From the NCBI RefSeq assembly GCF_011043545.1, contig NZ_JAAKGP010000007.1:1-64000 (forward strand): a DNA stretch of 64,000 bases, written 5' to 3'. The translations under genes were made by a program, and so were the position numbers. Origin of the DNA: Rhodobacter sp. SGA-6-6. Its GTDB lineage: Bacteria > Pseudomonadota > Alphaproteobacteria > Rhodobacterales > Rhodobacteraceae. The notes under the pieces are model-generated. The model saw only the letters and a list, made by a program, of their open reading frames with translations, did no database searches and was not told where the DNA came from. Shown piece by piece: positions 1 through 8,447 of this stretch (position 1 is its first letter; each line of letters opens with the position of its first letter).

Positions 1-2
1 GA

Positions 3-1688
3 TCACCGCCACAGCCGCGCCGCCTCTTCCGCCGTATAGCGCTCCAGCCGCACGTCCTCGGCCACCGCCGCCGGATCGCGCCGCGCCGGGTCGCCATAGC
101 CGCCGCCGCCCGGCGTGCGCACCCGCACCCGGTCGCCCGGCGCCAGCGCGATGTCCTGCGCCTTGGACAGGTGCTCGGGCACCAGCACCTCGCCGCCGCG
201 GCAGATCTCCACCCGGTTCACCGCCCCCTCGCCGCCGCCGAGCGCCCCCTGCGGCCCCACCCTGCCGTGGTCCATCACGAAGGAGGCCCGCGCCTCGCCG
301 CGCAGCAGCTCGATCTCGTAGTCCAGCCCGAAGCCGCCCCGCCACTCTCCCGCGCCGCCCGAGCCTTCATGCAGCGCATAGCGGCGATACAGCACCGGGA
401 ACTTCTGCTCCATGATCTCCACCGGCGGCGCCTTGGAGATGCCGATGGTGGAGCAGCCGTTGGCGATGCCGTCGCCGCCCCGGAACCCGCCGTAGCCGCC
501 GCCGGAAATCTGATACATCACATAGCCCGCCCCGGTCTCCGGGTCCGTCCCCCCCAGCCCGAAGTTGCCGGAGGTCCCCGCCGGCGCCGCCGTCACCCGG
601 TCGGGGATCGCCTGCACCAGCGCCGCGAAGACCGCCTCGGCGATCCGCTGGCTGACCTCCGCCGCGCAGCCCGAGACCGGGCGGGGATAATGGGCGTCGA
701 GGAAGGTGCCCTCGATCCCCACCACCTCCAGCGGCTCGAAGGCCCCGGCCGAGATCAGCACGTCGGGGAAGATGTGCCGCATCGCCAGATAGACCGAGGA
801 AAGCGTGGTCGCCCGCACCGAATTCATCGGCCCCATGCAGGGCGGCGAGGACCCGGCGAAATCGAACACCAGCCCGTCGCCTTGCCGCGTCACCGCCAGC
901 GCGATGGTCAGGGGCGCGTTCACCACCCCGTCGGAATCGAGGCAAGCCCGCGCCTGATACCGCCCCTCCGGGATCAGCCCGATCATCGCCCGCATCTGCC
1001 GCGCCGCCAGATCGCGCATCCGGGCGATGGCCTCCTCCACCACCGCATCGCCGTAGCGGTCCAGCAGCGCCGCCAACCGCTCCGCCCCCACCATCAGCGC
1101 CGAGGCTTGCGCCTTCACGTCGCCGATCCGCTGCTCGGAGACCCGGATGTTCGACCGGATGATCGCCCAGATCTCCGCATCCATGACTCCCTTCTTGAAC
1201 AGCTTCACCGGCGGCAGCCGCAGCCCCTCCTGCTCGGCGCTGATGGCGGAGGCGGAAAACCCGCCCGGCACCATCCCGCCGGTGTCCGGCCAATGCCCGG
1301 TGTTCGACAGCCAGCACCAGAGCCGCCCCTGCCGCCAGAACGGCATCACGAAGCGCACGTCCATCAGATGGGTGCCGCCGAGGTAGGGGTCGTTGACGAT
1401 GTAGATGTCCCCCGGCTCCGGCGCCGCCGTCTCGCCCGCGGCGATCCGCTCCACCAGCGTGCGGGTGGAGAACTGCATGACGCCGACGAAGACCGGCAGC
1501 CCCTTCGACCCTTGCGCGATCAGCGCCCCGTCCCCGGCCGCATAGATGCCGTCCGAGCGGTCGTCGGCCTCGGCGATCACCGGCGAGAAGGCCGCCCGCG
1601 AGAAGGTCAGGTCCATCTCGTCGCAGACCTGCTGCAACCCCGCCTGAATGACGGCAAGAGTAACCGGATCGACCATCGCCTTGCCCAT
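3..1688 (-). CDS. hyuB: Hydantoinase B/oxoprolinase family subunit (HyuB-like)
   Basis: This is the beta subunit of an ATP-dependent cyclic-amide hydrolase of the N-methylhydantoinase/5-oxoprolinase family, which opens a lactam or imide ring together with HyuA. The 561-residue product matches the family length (550-600). It contains the HyuB-typical stretches GGTHLMDVRF and NTGHWPDTGG in its N-terminal half, and a Gly-rich C-terminal half ending in TPGGGGYGDP. I chose the ATG at 1688, seven bases after GGGGA; an ATG at 1676 (MVDPVT) with AAGGCG before it is equally possible. A longer in-frame start at 1835 would run through the intergenic repeat and overlap hyuA, so I rejected it. It is the last gene of the catabolic operon. 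The exact substrate cannot be read from sequence. Confidence 0.85.
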   Translation of the reverse strand: MGKAMVDPVTLAVIQAGLQQVCDEMDLTFSRAAFSPVIAEADDRSDGIYAAGDGALIAQGSKGLPVFVGVMQFSTRTLVERIAAGETAAPEPGDIYIVNDPYLGGTHLMDVRFVMPFWRQGRLWCWLSNTGHWPDTGGMVPGGFSASAISAEQEGLRLPPVKLFKKGVMDAEIWAIIRSNIRVSEQRIGDVKAQASALMVGAERLAALLDRYGDAVVEEAIARMRDLAARQMRAMIGLIPEGRYQARACLDSDGVVNAPLTIALAVTRQGDGLVFDFAGSSPPCMGPMNSVRATTLSSVYLAMRHIFPDVLISAGAFEPLEVVGIEGTFLDAHYPRPVSGCAAEVSQRIAEAVFAALVQAIPDRVTAAPAGTSGNFGLGGTDPETGAGYVMYQISGGGYGGFRGGDGIANGCSTIGISKAPPVEIMEQKFPVLYRRYALHEGSGGAGEWRGGFGLDYEIELLRGEARASFVMDHGRVGPQGALGGGEGAVNRVEICRGGEVLVPEHLSKAQDIALAPGDRVRVRTPGGGGYGDPARRDPAAVAEDVRLERYTAEEAARLWR

Positions 1689-1690
1689 TT

Positions 1691-1775
1691 TCTGTCCCCA
1701 AATATCCCGGGGTGCGACCATTGTTGCGCCATTGGTTCGAGCAACCAATGGTCGCGGGGGGCTGGCCCCCGGCCT
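1691..1775. repeat. Intergenic hairpin plus ATATTTGGGG element, interrupted by a nested palindrome
   Basis: On the minus strand the gap between hyuA and hyuB starts with a GGGGGC/GCCCCC hairpin (about 1754-1773) and ends with CCCCGGGATATTTGGGGACA (1693-1712). This is the same composite element as at 51208-51257. Here the two halves are separated by about 40 bases. These have outer inverted arms GCGACCATTG (1714-1723) and CAATGGTCGC (1746-1755), and inner arms CCATTGGTT (1729-1737) and AACCAATGG (1743-1751). The hairpin may attenuate hyuB or protect mRNA; that is inference. Confidence 0.7.
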
Positions 1776-1780
1776 CGGCT

Positions 1781-3805
1781 TCAACCCGCAAACCCCACCA
1801 CCAGATTGCCGTCCGCATCCGACCTCACCCGGCACCCAGGCTCCACCACCAGCGTGGTGTCCATCTGCTCGACGATCGCCGGCCCCGCCAGGTCCAGCGC
1901 CAGGGGCAGGTGGTCGCGCCAGTAGACCGGCGTCTCCACCCAGCCGCCGAACCAGACCGGCCGCGTGCCCGCAGGCTCCGCCTGCGGCTTCCGGCCCGCG
2001 GGGTCGATGAGCCGCGACAGGTCCGGCTCGGCGCGACGGCCGGTGACGCTGGCGGTCAGGTTGACCAGGTTGGCGCGGATTTCCGGCAGTTCCACCCGAA
2101 AGCGGGCGCGGTAGGCCGCCTCGAACAGGCGCTGCACCTCCTCGCGCGAGGGCGTGGCCGAGGGCAAGGGCACCCGCAGCAGATGGGTCTGGCCGACGAA
2201 CTGCATCTCGGCGGCGAACTCGGCGCGGATGTCGCGGATCTCCACCCGCTCCTCCCCGATCAGCCGCCGCCCCTCGGCCTCCTGCGCCGCAAGGATGGCA
2301 TGGACCTGCCCCATCTCCACCGCGTCCAGCGGCCGGTTCAGGGTGCGGACGAAATCGTGCCGCAGGTCGGCCACCACGCAGCCGAGCGCATTGGTGATCC
2401 CCGGCCGGGCCGGCACCAGCACCTGCGGCACCGCAAGCTCCCGCGCCAGCGCCACGGCATGAAGCGGCCCGGCGCCGCCGAAGGCGAACAGCGCGAAATC
2501 GCGCGGATCGGCGCCCATGGAAATCGACACCATGCGGATCGCCCCGGCCATATGGGTATTCGCGATCCGCACCACCGCCTCGGCGGCCGCCTCCACCCCA
2601 AGCCCCAGAGGCCGGGCGATCTGCCCCTCCATAGCCTGCCGCGCCGCCTCCGCCGCCTGACCGAAGCGGCTGGCCGGAAGCCGGCCGAGGATCAGGTTGG
2701 CATCCGACAGCGTGACCTTCGTGCCGCCGCGGCCGTAGCAGACCGGCCCGGGGTCCGACCCGGCCGAGTCCGGCCCGACCCGCAGCATCCCGCTGGCATC
2801 CACCCGGGCGATGGACCCGCCCCCTGCCCCCACGGTGCGCACGTCCACCATCGGCACATGGATCGGCATGGCATATTCCACCTCGATCTCGTTCGAGACC
2901 GGCGCGATGCCGCCGCGGATCATCGCCACGTCGGTGGAGGTGCCGCCCATGTCGTAGGTCAAGAGGTTGGGGAACCCCGCCCGCCGCCCGGTCGCCACCG
3001 CCGCCATCACGCCCGAGGCCGGGCCGGACATTACCGTCTTCACCGCCTCGCGCGCGACATGGGCCGCACTGACCATGCCGCCGTTGCCGTTCATCACCAG
3101 AAGGTCGCGGGCATAGCCGCGCGCCTTCAGCTCCCCGGCCAGCCGCGAGACGTAGCGCTCCAGCACCGGCTGGACGGAGGCATTCACCGCTGCCGTCACC
3201 CCGCGCTCGTATTCCCGCGCCTCGGAGAGGAGGGAATGGCCGGTGGTGACATAGCCATTCGGCCAGAGGGAAGCGGCGATCTCTGCCGCACGCAGTTCAT
3301 GCGCCGGATTGGCGTAGGAATGCAGGAAATGGATCACCAGCGCCTCGCAGCCCTGCGCCAGCAGGGCGCGGATGGCCGCGGCGACGGCCGCCTCGTCCAG
3401 CGGCGTGACCACCCTGCCCCGGGCATCCATCCGCTCCGGCACCTCCAGCCGCAGGTCCCGCGGGATGATCGGGGTGAAGCGGCCGGCCATGCCATAGGGC
3501 TGCGGCCGGGTGCGGCGGCCGAGTTCCAGCACGTCGCGGAAGCCTTCGGTGGTGATCAGGCCGGTCCTCGCCAGCCGCCGCTCCAGCACCGCATTGGTGG
3601 TGGTGGTGGTGCCGTGGACGATCAGGTCCAGGTTAGCAAGGTCGGTCCCCGCTTGCGCGAAGGCCGCCAGCACCCCGCCCGACTGGTTCGGCAAGGTGGT
3701 CGGCACCTTGGCCAGCCGCACCGCGCCCGAGGCCGGGTCGAAGACCACCAGGTCGGTGAAGGTGCCGCCGACATCCACCCCGGCGACGAGGCCCGTTTCC
3801 GTCAT
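1781..3805 (-). CDS. hyuA: Hydantoinase/oxoprolinase A subunit (HyuA-like)
   Basis: This is the ATP-binding alpha subunit of the cyclic-amide hydrolase, 674 residues. The N-terminus carries the ASKHA-fold phosphate motif GVDVGGTFTD (residues 9-18). The middle has TYDMGGTSTDVA, another hallmark of the family, followed by GAGGGSIA. The ATG at 3805 is preceded by a GGGGGCGGGG purine run. An upstream ATG at 3847, abutting the livF stop, would add 14 atypical residues. It lies directly downstream of livF and upstream of hyuB in one operon, so imported substrate or a ring-reduced intermediate is the likely target. Hydantoin, N-methylhydantoin, 5-oxoproline or another lactam are all possible. Confidence 0.87.
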   Translation of the reverse strand: MTETGLVAGVDVGGTFTDLVVFDPASGAVRLAKVPTTLPNQSGGVLAAFAQAGTDLANLDLIVHGTTTTTNAVLERRLARTGLITTEGFRDVLELGRRTRPQPYGMAGRFTPIIPRDLRLEVPERMDARGRVVTPLDEAAVAAAIRALLAQGCEALVIHFLHSYANPAHELRAAEIAASLWPNGYVTTGHSLLSEAREYERGVTAAVNASVQPVLERYVSRLAGELKARGYARDLLVMNGNGGMVSAAHVAREAVKTVMSGPASGVMAAVATGRRAGFPNLLTYDMGGTSTDVAMIRGGIAPVSNEIEVEYAMPIHVPMVDVRTVGAGGGSIARVDASGMLRVGPDSAGSDPGPVCYGRGGTKVTLSDANLILGRLPASRFGQAAEAARQAMEGQIARPLGLGVEAAAEAVVRIANTHMAGAIRMVSISMGADPRDFALFAFGGAGPLHAVALARELAVPQVLVPARPGITNALGCVVADLRHDFVRTLNRPLDAVEMGQVHAILAAQEAEGRRLIGEERVEIRDIRAEFAAEMQFVGQTHLLRVPLPSATPSREEVQRLFEAAYRARFRVELPEIRANLVNLTASVTGRRAEPDLSRLIDPAGRKPQAEPAGTRPVWFGGWVETPVYWRDHLPLALDLAGPAIVEQMDTTLVVEPGCRVRSDADGNLVVGFAG

Positions 3806-3847
3806 CCCCGCCCCCTTCCGAAACGGCGATTGCGCCCGGGTTGCCAT

Positions 3848-4543
3848 TCACACCCCCACGAAATCGGCGAATTGTCGGGCGCCGGGATGCAGGGCGGCGG
3901 CCTCGGCCACCTCCTCCACGCTGCCATGCGCCATGAAGGCCACCCGGTCCGCCATCCGCAGCACCGCCTCCACCCGCTGCTCGACCAGCACCACCGCCAC
4001 GCCCTCGGCCTTCAGCCGCAAGACCGCCTCGCGTATCAGGGCGATCATGCTGGGCTGCAACCCCTCGGTCGGCTCGTCCAGCAGCAGCACCTTCGGCTCC
4101 AGGCACAGCGCCCGGGCGATGGCCAGCATCTGCTGCTCGCCCCCTGACAGGGTGGCGGCGGGCTGGTTGAGACGCTCCCGCAGCCGGGGGAAGAGCGCCA
4201 GCACATGGTCCCGGACCTTCGCCCGGTTGCCGCGGATCAGTCCGCCGACATCGAGGTTCTCGGCCACGGTCAACGGGCCGAACAGCCGCCGCCCCTGCGG
4301 CACCCAGGCGAGGCCCTTTCCCGGCACCAGATGCGCGGGCAGGTCCTGGATCGCCTGCCCGTCCAGCATGACGGTGCCCGCCGAGACCGGCACGATCCCC
4401 ATGATCGCCTTCATCAGCGTGGTCTTGCCGGCGCCGTTGCGGCCCATGACGCAGGTGACCTCGCCCGCCCGGGCCGCGAAATCCACCCCGCGCAGCACGG
4501 TGACGGGGCCGTATCCGGCGGTGAGTCCGCGCAGCTCAAGCAC
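3848..4543 (-). CDS. livF: Branched-chain amino acid type ABC transporter ATPase LivF
   Basis: Second ATPase of a Liv/HAAT-type importer, 231 residues, cytoplasmic. Walker A is GRNGAGKTT at residues 34-42, the signature is LSGGEQQ, and Walker B is VLLLDEPTEGL. The EPTEGLQPS stretch is typical of LivF rather than LivG. It overlaps the livG stop by 8 bases, which implies translational coupling. Liv-type systems import amino acids, amides, short acids and aromatic or heterocyclic compounds. Co-transcription with heterocycle-degrading enzymes suggests that kind of substrate here, not leucine. Confidence 0.92.
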   Translation of the reverse strand: MLELRGLTAGYGPVTVLRGVDFAARAGEVTCVMGRNGAGKTTLMKAIMGIVPVSAGTVMLDGQAIQDLPAHLVPGKGLAWVPQGRRLFGPLTVAENLDVGGLIRGNRAKVRDHVLALFPRLRERLNQPAATLSGGEQQMLAIARALCLEPKVLLLDEPTEGLQPSMIALIREAVLRLKAEGVAVVLVEQRVEAVLRMADRVAFMAHGSVEEVAEAAALHPGARQFADFVGV

Positions 4544-5240
4544 CGAGATAGGCCTCCTGCACCGCCTTGTCGGCGCGGATCTCCGCCGGTGTCCCCCGCG
4601 CCAGAACCCGGCCGGAGGTCAGCACGGTGATGCGGGTGGCAAGGTCCATCACCACCTCCATGTTGTGCTCGATCAGCAGCACCGCGACCTGCGGCACCAG
4701 CCCGCGGACCAGCGCCTTGAAGCCCTCGATCTCGCCCGCCGCCAGCCCCTGCGTCGGCTCGTCCAGGATCAGCACCCGCGGCGCCAGCGCCAGTCCCATC
4801 GCCAGCTCCAGCAGCCGCTGGTGGCCGTAGGAGAGGGTTCCGGCCACCTCCGCCCCCATCCCTTGCAGCCCCACCCGGGCCAGCGCGGCCTCCACCGTGG
4901 GGCCGAGGGCCCCCGGCTGCCGCCCGCCCTGCACCGCCAGCGCCACGTTGTCGAAGACGGTCAGGCCGGGGAAGATGCTGGTGATCTGGAAGGTATAGGC
5001 CAGCCCGCGGCGGACGCGGGCATGGGCGGGCAGCCGGGTGATGTCCTCGCCCGCCAGCGTGATCGTGCCCGCCTGCGCCGGGATGCGGCCCGACAGCAGC
5101 GAGACCAGCGTGGTCTTGCCGGCGCCGTTCGGGCCGATCAGGGCGTGGATCTCGCCGGGCTCCAGGTCGAAATCCACCCCGTCCACGGCGCGGATGCCGC
5201 CGAAATGGCGCGTCAGGCCGCGGGCGGAGAGAAGGCTCAT
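4536..5240 (-). CDS. livG: Branched-chain amino acid type ABC transporter ATPase LivG
   Basis: First ATPase of the Liv-type importer, 234 residues. Walker A GPNGAGKTT lies at residues 36-44; LSYGHQRLLELAMGLA is the LivG-type signature region, and VLILDEPTQGLA is Walker B. The ATG at 5240 overlaps the livM stop in an ATGA tetranucleotide, and the C-terminus overlaps livF by 8 bases. LivG and LivF form the heterodimeric motor for LivH and LivM. Confidence 0.92.
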   Translation of the reverse strand: MSLLSARGLTRHFGGIRAVDGVDFDLEPGEIHALIGPNGAGKTTLVSLLSGRIPAQAGTITLAGEDITRLPAHARVRRGLAYTFQITSIFPGLTVFDNVALAVQGGRQPGALGPTVEAALARVGLQGMGAEVAGTLSYGHQRLLELAMGLALAPRVLILDEPTQGLAAGEIEGFKALVRGLVPQVAVLLIEHNMEVVMDLATRITVLTSGRVLARGTPAEIRADKAVQEAYLGA

Positions 5241-6169
5241 GGCAGCTCCCTCCACAGCCTCGCCCGCACCCAGCCGAGGATGCCCTTCGGCGCGAAGAGC
5301 ACCAGCACCACCAGCACAAGGCCCACAAGGAACAGCCAGGCCGAAGTGACGGAGGAGGCGAATTCGGTCAGGTAGAACATCAGCCCGGCCCCGAGCACCG
5401 CGCCCAAGGTGGTGCCGGCGCCGCCGAGAAGGACGTAGAGCATCGGCAGGATCGAATACTGGATTCCGGCGAAGCTGCCGCCGGCATAGCCGAACAGCAG
5501 CGCATATGCCGCCCCCGCCGCGCCGGACCAGGCGCCGGAGATCACCAGCACCTTCAGCTTGGCGGCGAAGGGGTTTATGCCCAGCATCCGTGCCCGCTCC
5601 TCGTTTTCCCGCAGCGCCACCATCACCCGGCCGAAGCGGGACCGCACCAGCGCCAGCGACAAGAGCAGACCGAGGGCGAAGAGGCTCCAGGCCGCCAGGA
5701 AGCGCGGGGTGTCGGCAGCGAGGGAGGTGCCGAAGAGGTGGCGCGAGGCGGAGGGGATGACGAAGCCCTCGTCGCCGCCGGTCCAGCCGTTGAAATAGAG
5801 GATCGCCAGCGCGAAGGCCTGGGCGAACATCAGCGTCACGATCATGAAGGAGACGCCTGCGGTGCGCAGCGCCAGCGCGCCCGTCGCCAGCGCCATCAGC
5901 GCGCCGCCGGCGGTTCCGGCCAGTAGCGCCGGCGCGGCGGGCCAGCCCCAATGCCAGGCGGGAAGGGCTGCGGCATACATGCCGGCGGCGAAGAACATGG
6001 CGTGGCCGAGGCTGAGGAGCCCGGTATAGCCGAAGGCGAGGTTGTAGCCGGCGGCGAAGGTGGCCAGCACCAGGATGCGGGCAAGGTTGGTGGTGTGGTA
6101 GCCGGGGAGCAGAAGCCCCGCCGCCAGCAGCGCAGCCAGCACCGCCAGATGGACCGCCCAGGCCCTCAT
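5237..6169 (-). CDS. livM: Liv-type ABC transporter permease LivM
   Basis: Inner-membrane permease, 310 residues, of the BPD_transp_2 family. It starts MRAWAVHLAVLAALLAAGLLLP and has the conserved FGYTGLLSLGHAMFFAAGMY loop region near residues 40-60, plus the LivM motif NEERARMLGINPF that couples to the ATPase. The start at 6169 overlaps the livH stop by ATGA, and the stop overlaps livG the same way. The stepwise 4-base overlaps show a tightly coupled livH-M-G-F block. Confidence 0.92.
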   Translation of the reverse strand: MRAWAVHLAVLAALLAAGLLLPGYHTTNLARILVLATFAAGYNLAFGYTGLLSLGHAMFFAAGMYAAALPAWHWGWPAAPALLAGTAGGALMALATGALALRTAGVSFMIVTLMFAQAFALAILYFNGWTGGDEGFVIPSASRHLFGTSLAADTPRFLAAWSLFALGLLLSLALVRSRFGRVMVALRENEERARMLGINPFAAKLKVLVISGAWSGAAGAAYALLFGYAGGSFAGIQYSILPMLYVLLGGAGTTLGAVLGAGLMFYLTEFASSVTSAWLFLVGLVLVVLVLFAPKGILGWVRARLWRELP

Positions 6170-7044
6170 GCCTTCGCCCCGAACAGGCCCTGCGGGCGGA
6201 ACACCAGCACCATGGCGACCAGCAGGGTCGCAAGGATCTTCGCCAGCGTCGGCGAGAAGAACATGCTGATGACGCCATCCGACAGCCCGATCACCAGCGC
6301 CGCCACCAGCGTGCCGCGGAGGGAGCCGAGGCCGCCGATGATCACCACGATGAACGAGAGCAGCAGCGGGTCGTGCCCCATCAGGTAATGCGCCTGGGAG
6401 ATCGGCACGTAGAGCACCGCCCCCATGGCGGCGAGACCGGCACCTAGGGCAAAGGTGCCCATATAGACCCGTTCCACGTCGATGCCGAAGGCGCGGGCGA
6501 CATCGCGGTCCACCTGCGTCGCCCGCATCACCAGCCCGGCCCGGGTGCGGGTCATCCCCAGCCAGACCGCCAGCAGCACCGCAACCGCCGCCGCGACCAC
6601 GAACAGCTTGTAGCCGGAATAGCCGAACCATGGCAGCTGGAAGCGCCAGTCGAAGGGGGCGGCGACGGGGCGGGCGTCGGGGCCGTAGAAGCTCAGCGCC
6701 GCCTGCTGGACCATATACATCACGCCGATGGTGGCGACGATGGTGGCCTCGGGGTCGTAGTTCAGCCGTTTCAGCACCAGCCCGTCCACCGCCGCCGCCA
6801 GCGCCCCGACGACCAGCGGCGCCAGCACCAGCGCCGCCAGGAAGGCCATCCATGCGGGCCCCGGGACCAGCCCGGCCACGAACCAGGCGATCACCGCGCC
6901 CAGCATGAAGAACTCGCCATGGGCGACGTTGACCACCCGCATGACGCCGAACACCAGCGAAAGCCCCACCGCCGCCAGCGACAGCACCGCGGCGGTGACC
7001 AGGCCCTCCATCAGGGCGAGAAGCAGGAAGGGACCGAAACCCAT
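6166..7044 (-). CDS. livH: Liv-type ABC transporter permease LivH
   Basis: Inner-membrane permease, 292 residues, with about eight hydrophobic segments. The early segment GLSLVFGVMRVVNVAHGEFF is the standard LivH signature. It pairs with LivM. The gene follows the binding-protein gene after 39 bases containing a GC-rich stem-loop, an arrangement that often leaves binding protein in excess over membrane components. Confidence 0.92.
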   Translation of the reverse strand: MGFGPFLLLALMEGLVTAAVLSLAAVGLSLVFGVMRVVNVAHGEFFMLGAVIAWFVAGLVPGPAWMAFLAALVLAPLVVGALAAAVDGLVLKRLNYDPEATIVATIGVMYMVQQAALSFYGPDARPVAAPFDWRFQLPWFGYSGYKLFVVAAAVAVLLAVWLGMTRTRAGLVMRATQVDRDVARAFGIDVERVYMGTFALGAGLAAMGAVLYVPISQAHYLMGHDPLLLSFIVVIIGGLGSLRGTLVAALVIGLSDGVISMFFSPTLAKILATLLVAMVLVFRPQGLFGAKA

Positions 7045-7053
7045 GAAGATATA

Positions 7054-7074
7054 GGGTGGGGTTATACCCCACCC
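7054..7074 (-). promoter_or_regulatory. Intercistronic stem-loop between binding protein and livH
   Basis: Arms GGGTGGGG (7054-7061) and CCCCACCC (7067-7074) are perfectly complementary around a TTATA loop. No T-run follows on the minus strand, so it is not a classical terminator. It lies 9 bases past the binding-protein stop and just before livH, where such hairpins commonly stabilise the upstream message segment. Function is inferred. Confidence 0.6.
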
Positions 7075-7083
7075 CTCGGCCCG

Positions 7084-8361
7084 TCAGAACGACATCGCCG
7101 TGTAGTCGGTGTCGTTGTCGTAGAGCCCTTCCTCGATCGTGGTCTGGTGCACCCGCACCAGCTTGCCGCCCTCCATCTTCGAGATGTTCTGCACCCCGAA
7201 GGCCTGGTGCTTCTTGCCGTCGAAGCGCATCGGCCCCTGCGGCCGCTCTGCGCCTTCGGGCAGGTCGGTCACCGCCTCCATCGCCTCGACCAGCTTTTGC
7301 CGGTCGGCCGGGCCGGCATAGCCGGAAGCCTCCACCGCCTGCTTGATGAAGTAGAGCGTCTCCCAGCAGGAGAACATATGGGCATAGGTCGACACGTCCT
7401 TGGCATCGCTGACCGAGGCGCCGTTGTCGTCCACCCCCACCGCGGCGCGATAGGCGGTCTCGGCCTCGCCGGCGTCGGCGGGCTTCGCCCGGCAATGGCC
7501 CTCCCAGAAATGGCTGCCCTCCAGGAACTCCAGTCCCGGCGAGGCGGTGTCCACCGCCTCCAGGCTGTCGATGAAGCCGAACAGGGCGGGCTTGGCGCCG
7601 GTGCCGTAGAACTCTCCCAGCTCCTTGACGAAGGTCAGCACGGCGGGGCCGACCATGACGTGATACAGCACTTCGGTCTCGGCCGGGATCTGCGGGAAAT
7701 AGCGGGTGAAGCTGGTCTCGGTCGGCGGGATGGCGATCTGGGCGATCACCTCGCCGCCCTGCGCGGCGATGGCGGTGGTGAAGAAATCACGGTGGTCATG
7801 GCCGAAGGCATAGTCGGGGAAGACCATCGTCACCTTCTTGCCGAGGGTCGAGGCGACCCAGGGCGCCATGGTGGAAATCTGCGCCCGCACGTCGGTGATG
7901 CCGGGCTGCAGCACCCAGCGGTTCAGCGCGCCGGAGGCGACGTGATAGCCCTCGGAACAGACCAGATAGGGGATTTTCAGCTCCCCCGCCCGCGGCGCCG
8001 CGCCCATGACGACATGGGAGAACAGCGTCCCCATGATCAGGTCGCAGCCCGAAGGGCCGGCCAGCTTCTCCACCACTTCCGCGCCGCGCTTGGGGTCGGT
8101 GGCGTCATCCTCGTAAAGGATCTCCACCTGCCGCCCGGCGATGCCGCCGGCGGCGTTGATCGCCGCGGCGGCGGCGGTGGTCGTCCGCTCATACCAGCGG
8201 CCGTAAGCCGCGCCGATGCCGGTGCGGTGCAGCTGGAAGCCGATCTTCAACGGCGCCGCCTGCCCCCAGACATGCCCCGGCAGCGCGGCCGTCGCCAGAC
8301 CGGCCCCCATGCCTTGCAGCACCCGGCGGCGGGACGGCGTGAACAGCGAAGTCGTGGTCAT
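7084..8361 (-). CDS. Liv-type ABC transporter substrate-binding protein
   Basis: Periplasmic solute-binding protein of the Peripla_BP_6 (LivJ/AmiC/UrtA-like) family, 425 residues. The N-terminus (residues 10-33) is a twin-arginine-like signal, SRRRVLQG followed by a hydrophobic Ala/Gly stretch and a cleavage-like VWGQA, so Tat export is plausible. The mature part begins LKIGFQLHRTGIGAAYGRWY and has the family's ILYEDDATDPKRG segment. It is the receptor for the adjacent livHMGF and defines specificity, but I cannot name the ligand. The ATG at 8361 follows a GGGGAGAGAGAAAG purine tract. Confidence 0.88.
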   Translation of the reverse strand: MTTTSLFTPSRRRVLQGMGAGLATAALPGHVWGQAAPLKIGFQLHRTGIGAAYGRWYERTTTAAAAAINAAGGIAGRQVEILYEDDATDPKRGAEVVEKLAGPSGCDLIMGTLFSHVVMGAAPRAGELKIPYLVCSEGYHVASGALNRWVLQPGITDVRAQISTMAPWVASTLGKKVTMVFPDYAFGHDHRDFFTTAIAAQGGEVIAQIAIPPTETSFTRYFPQIPAETEVLYHVMVGPAVLTFVKELGEFYGTGAKPALFGFIDSLEAVDTASPGLEFLEGSHFWEGHCRAKPADAGEAETAYRAAVGVDDNGASVSDAKDVSTYAHMFSCWETLYFIKQAVEASGYAGPADRQKLVEAMEAVTDLPEGAERPQGPMRFDGKKHQAFGVQNISKMEGGKLVRVHQTTIEEGLYDNDTDYTAMSF

Positions 8362-8419
8362 CTTTCTCTCTCCCCGTTGTGGCTGGCCCCGCTGCCGGGG
8401 ACCTCTGGTCGCAACTTGT

Positions 8420-8434
8420 CGCTGCATCGCAGCG
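8420..8434. promoter_or_regulatory. Short stem-loop before the binding-protein gene
   Basis: CGCTGC (8420-8425) and GCAGCG (8429-8434) form a six-base-pair stem around ATC in the 86-base gap between the membrane-protein stop and the binding-protein start. A second weaker GC hairpin (GGCCCCGCTGCCGGGG region, 8385-8400) is adjacent. They may be an mRNA processing site that uncouples the transporter genes from the enzymes upstream. This is inference only. Confidence 0.35.
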
Positions 8435-8447
8435 TTGTCCATAGATT

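Noticed and set aside
1738-1752. TTCGAGC loop resembling a tRNA T-arm
   Set aside because: No acceptor, D or anticodon stems surround it; it is the loop of a nested palindrome.
171-1925. Long plus-strand open frames opposite hyuB, hyuA and other genes
   Set aside because: They are shadows produced by the high-GC third positions of the real genes: Arg/Pro/His-rich, no domains and no ribosome-binding sites.
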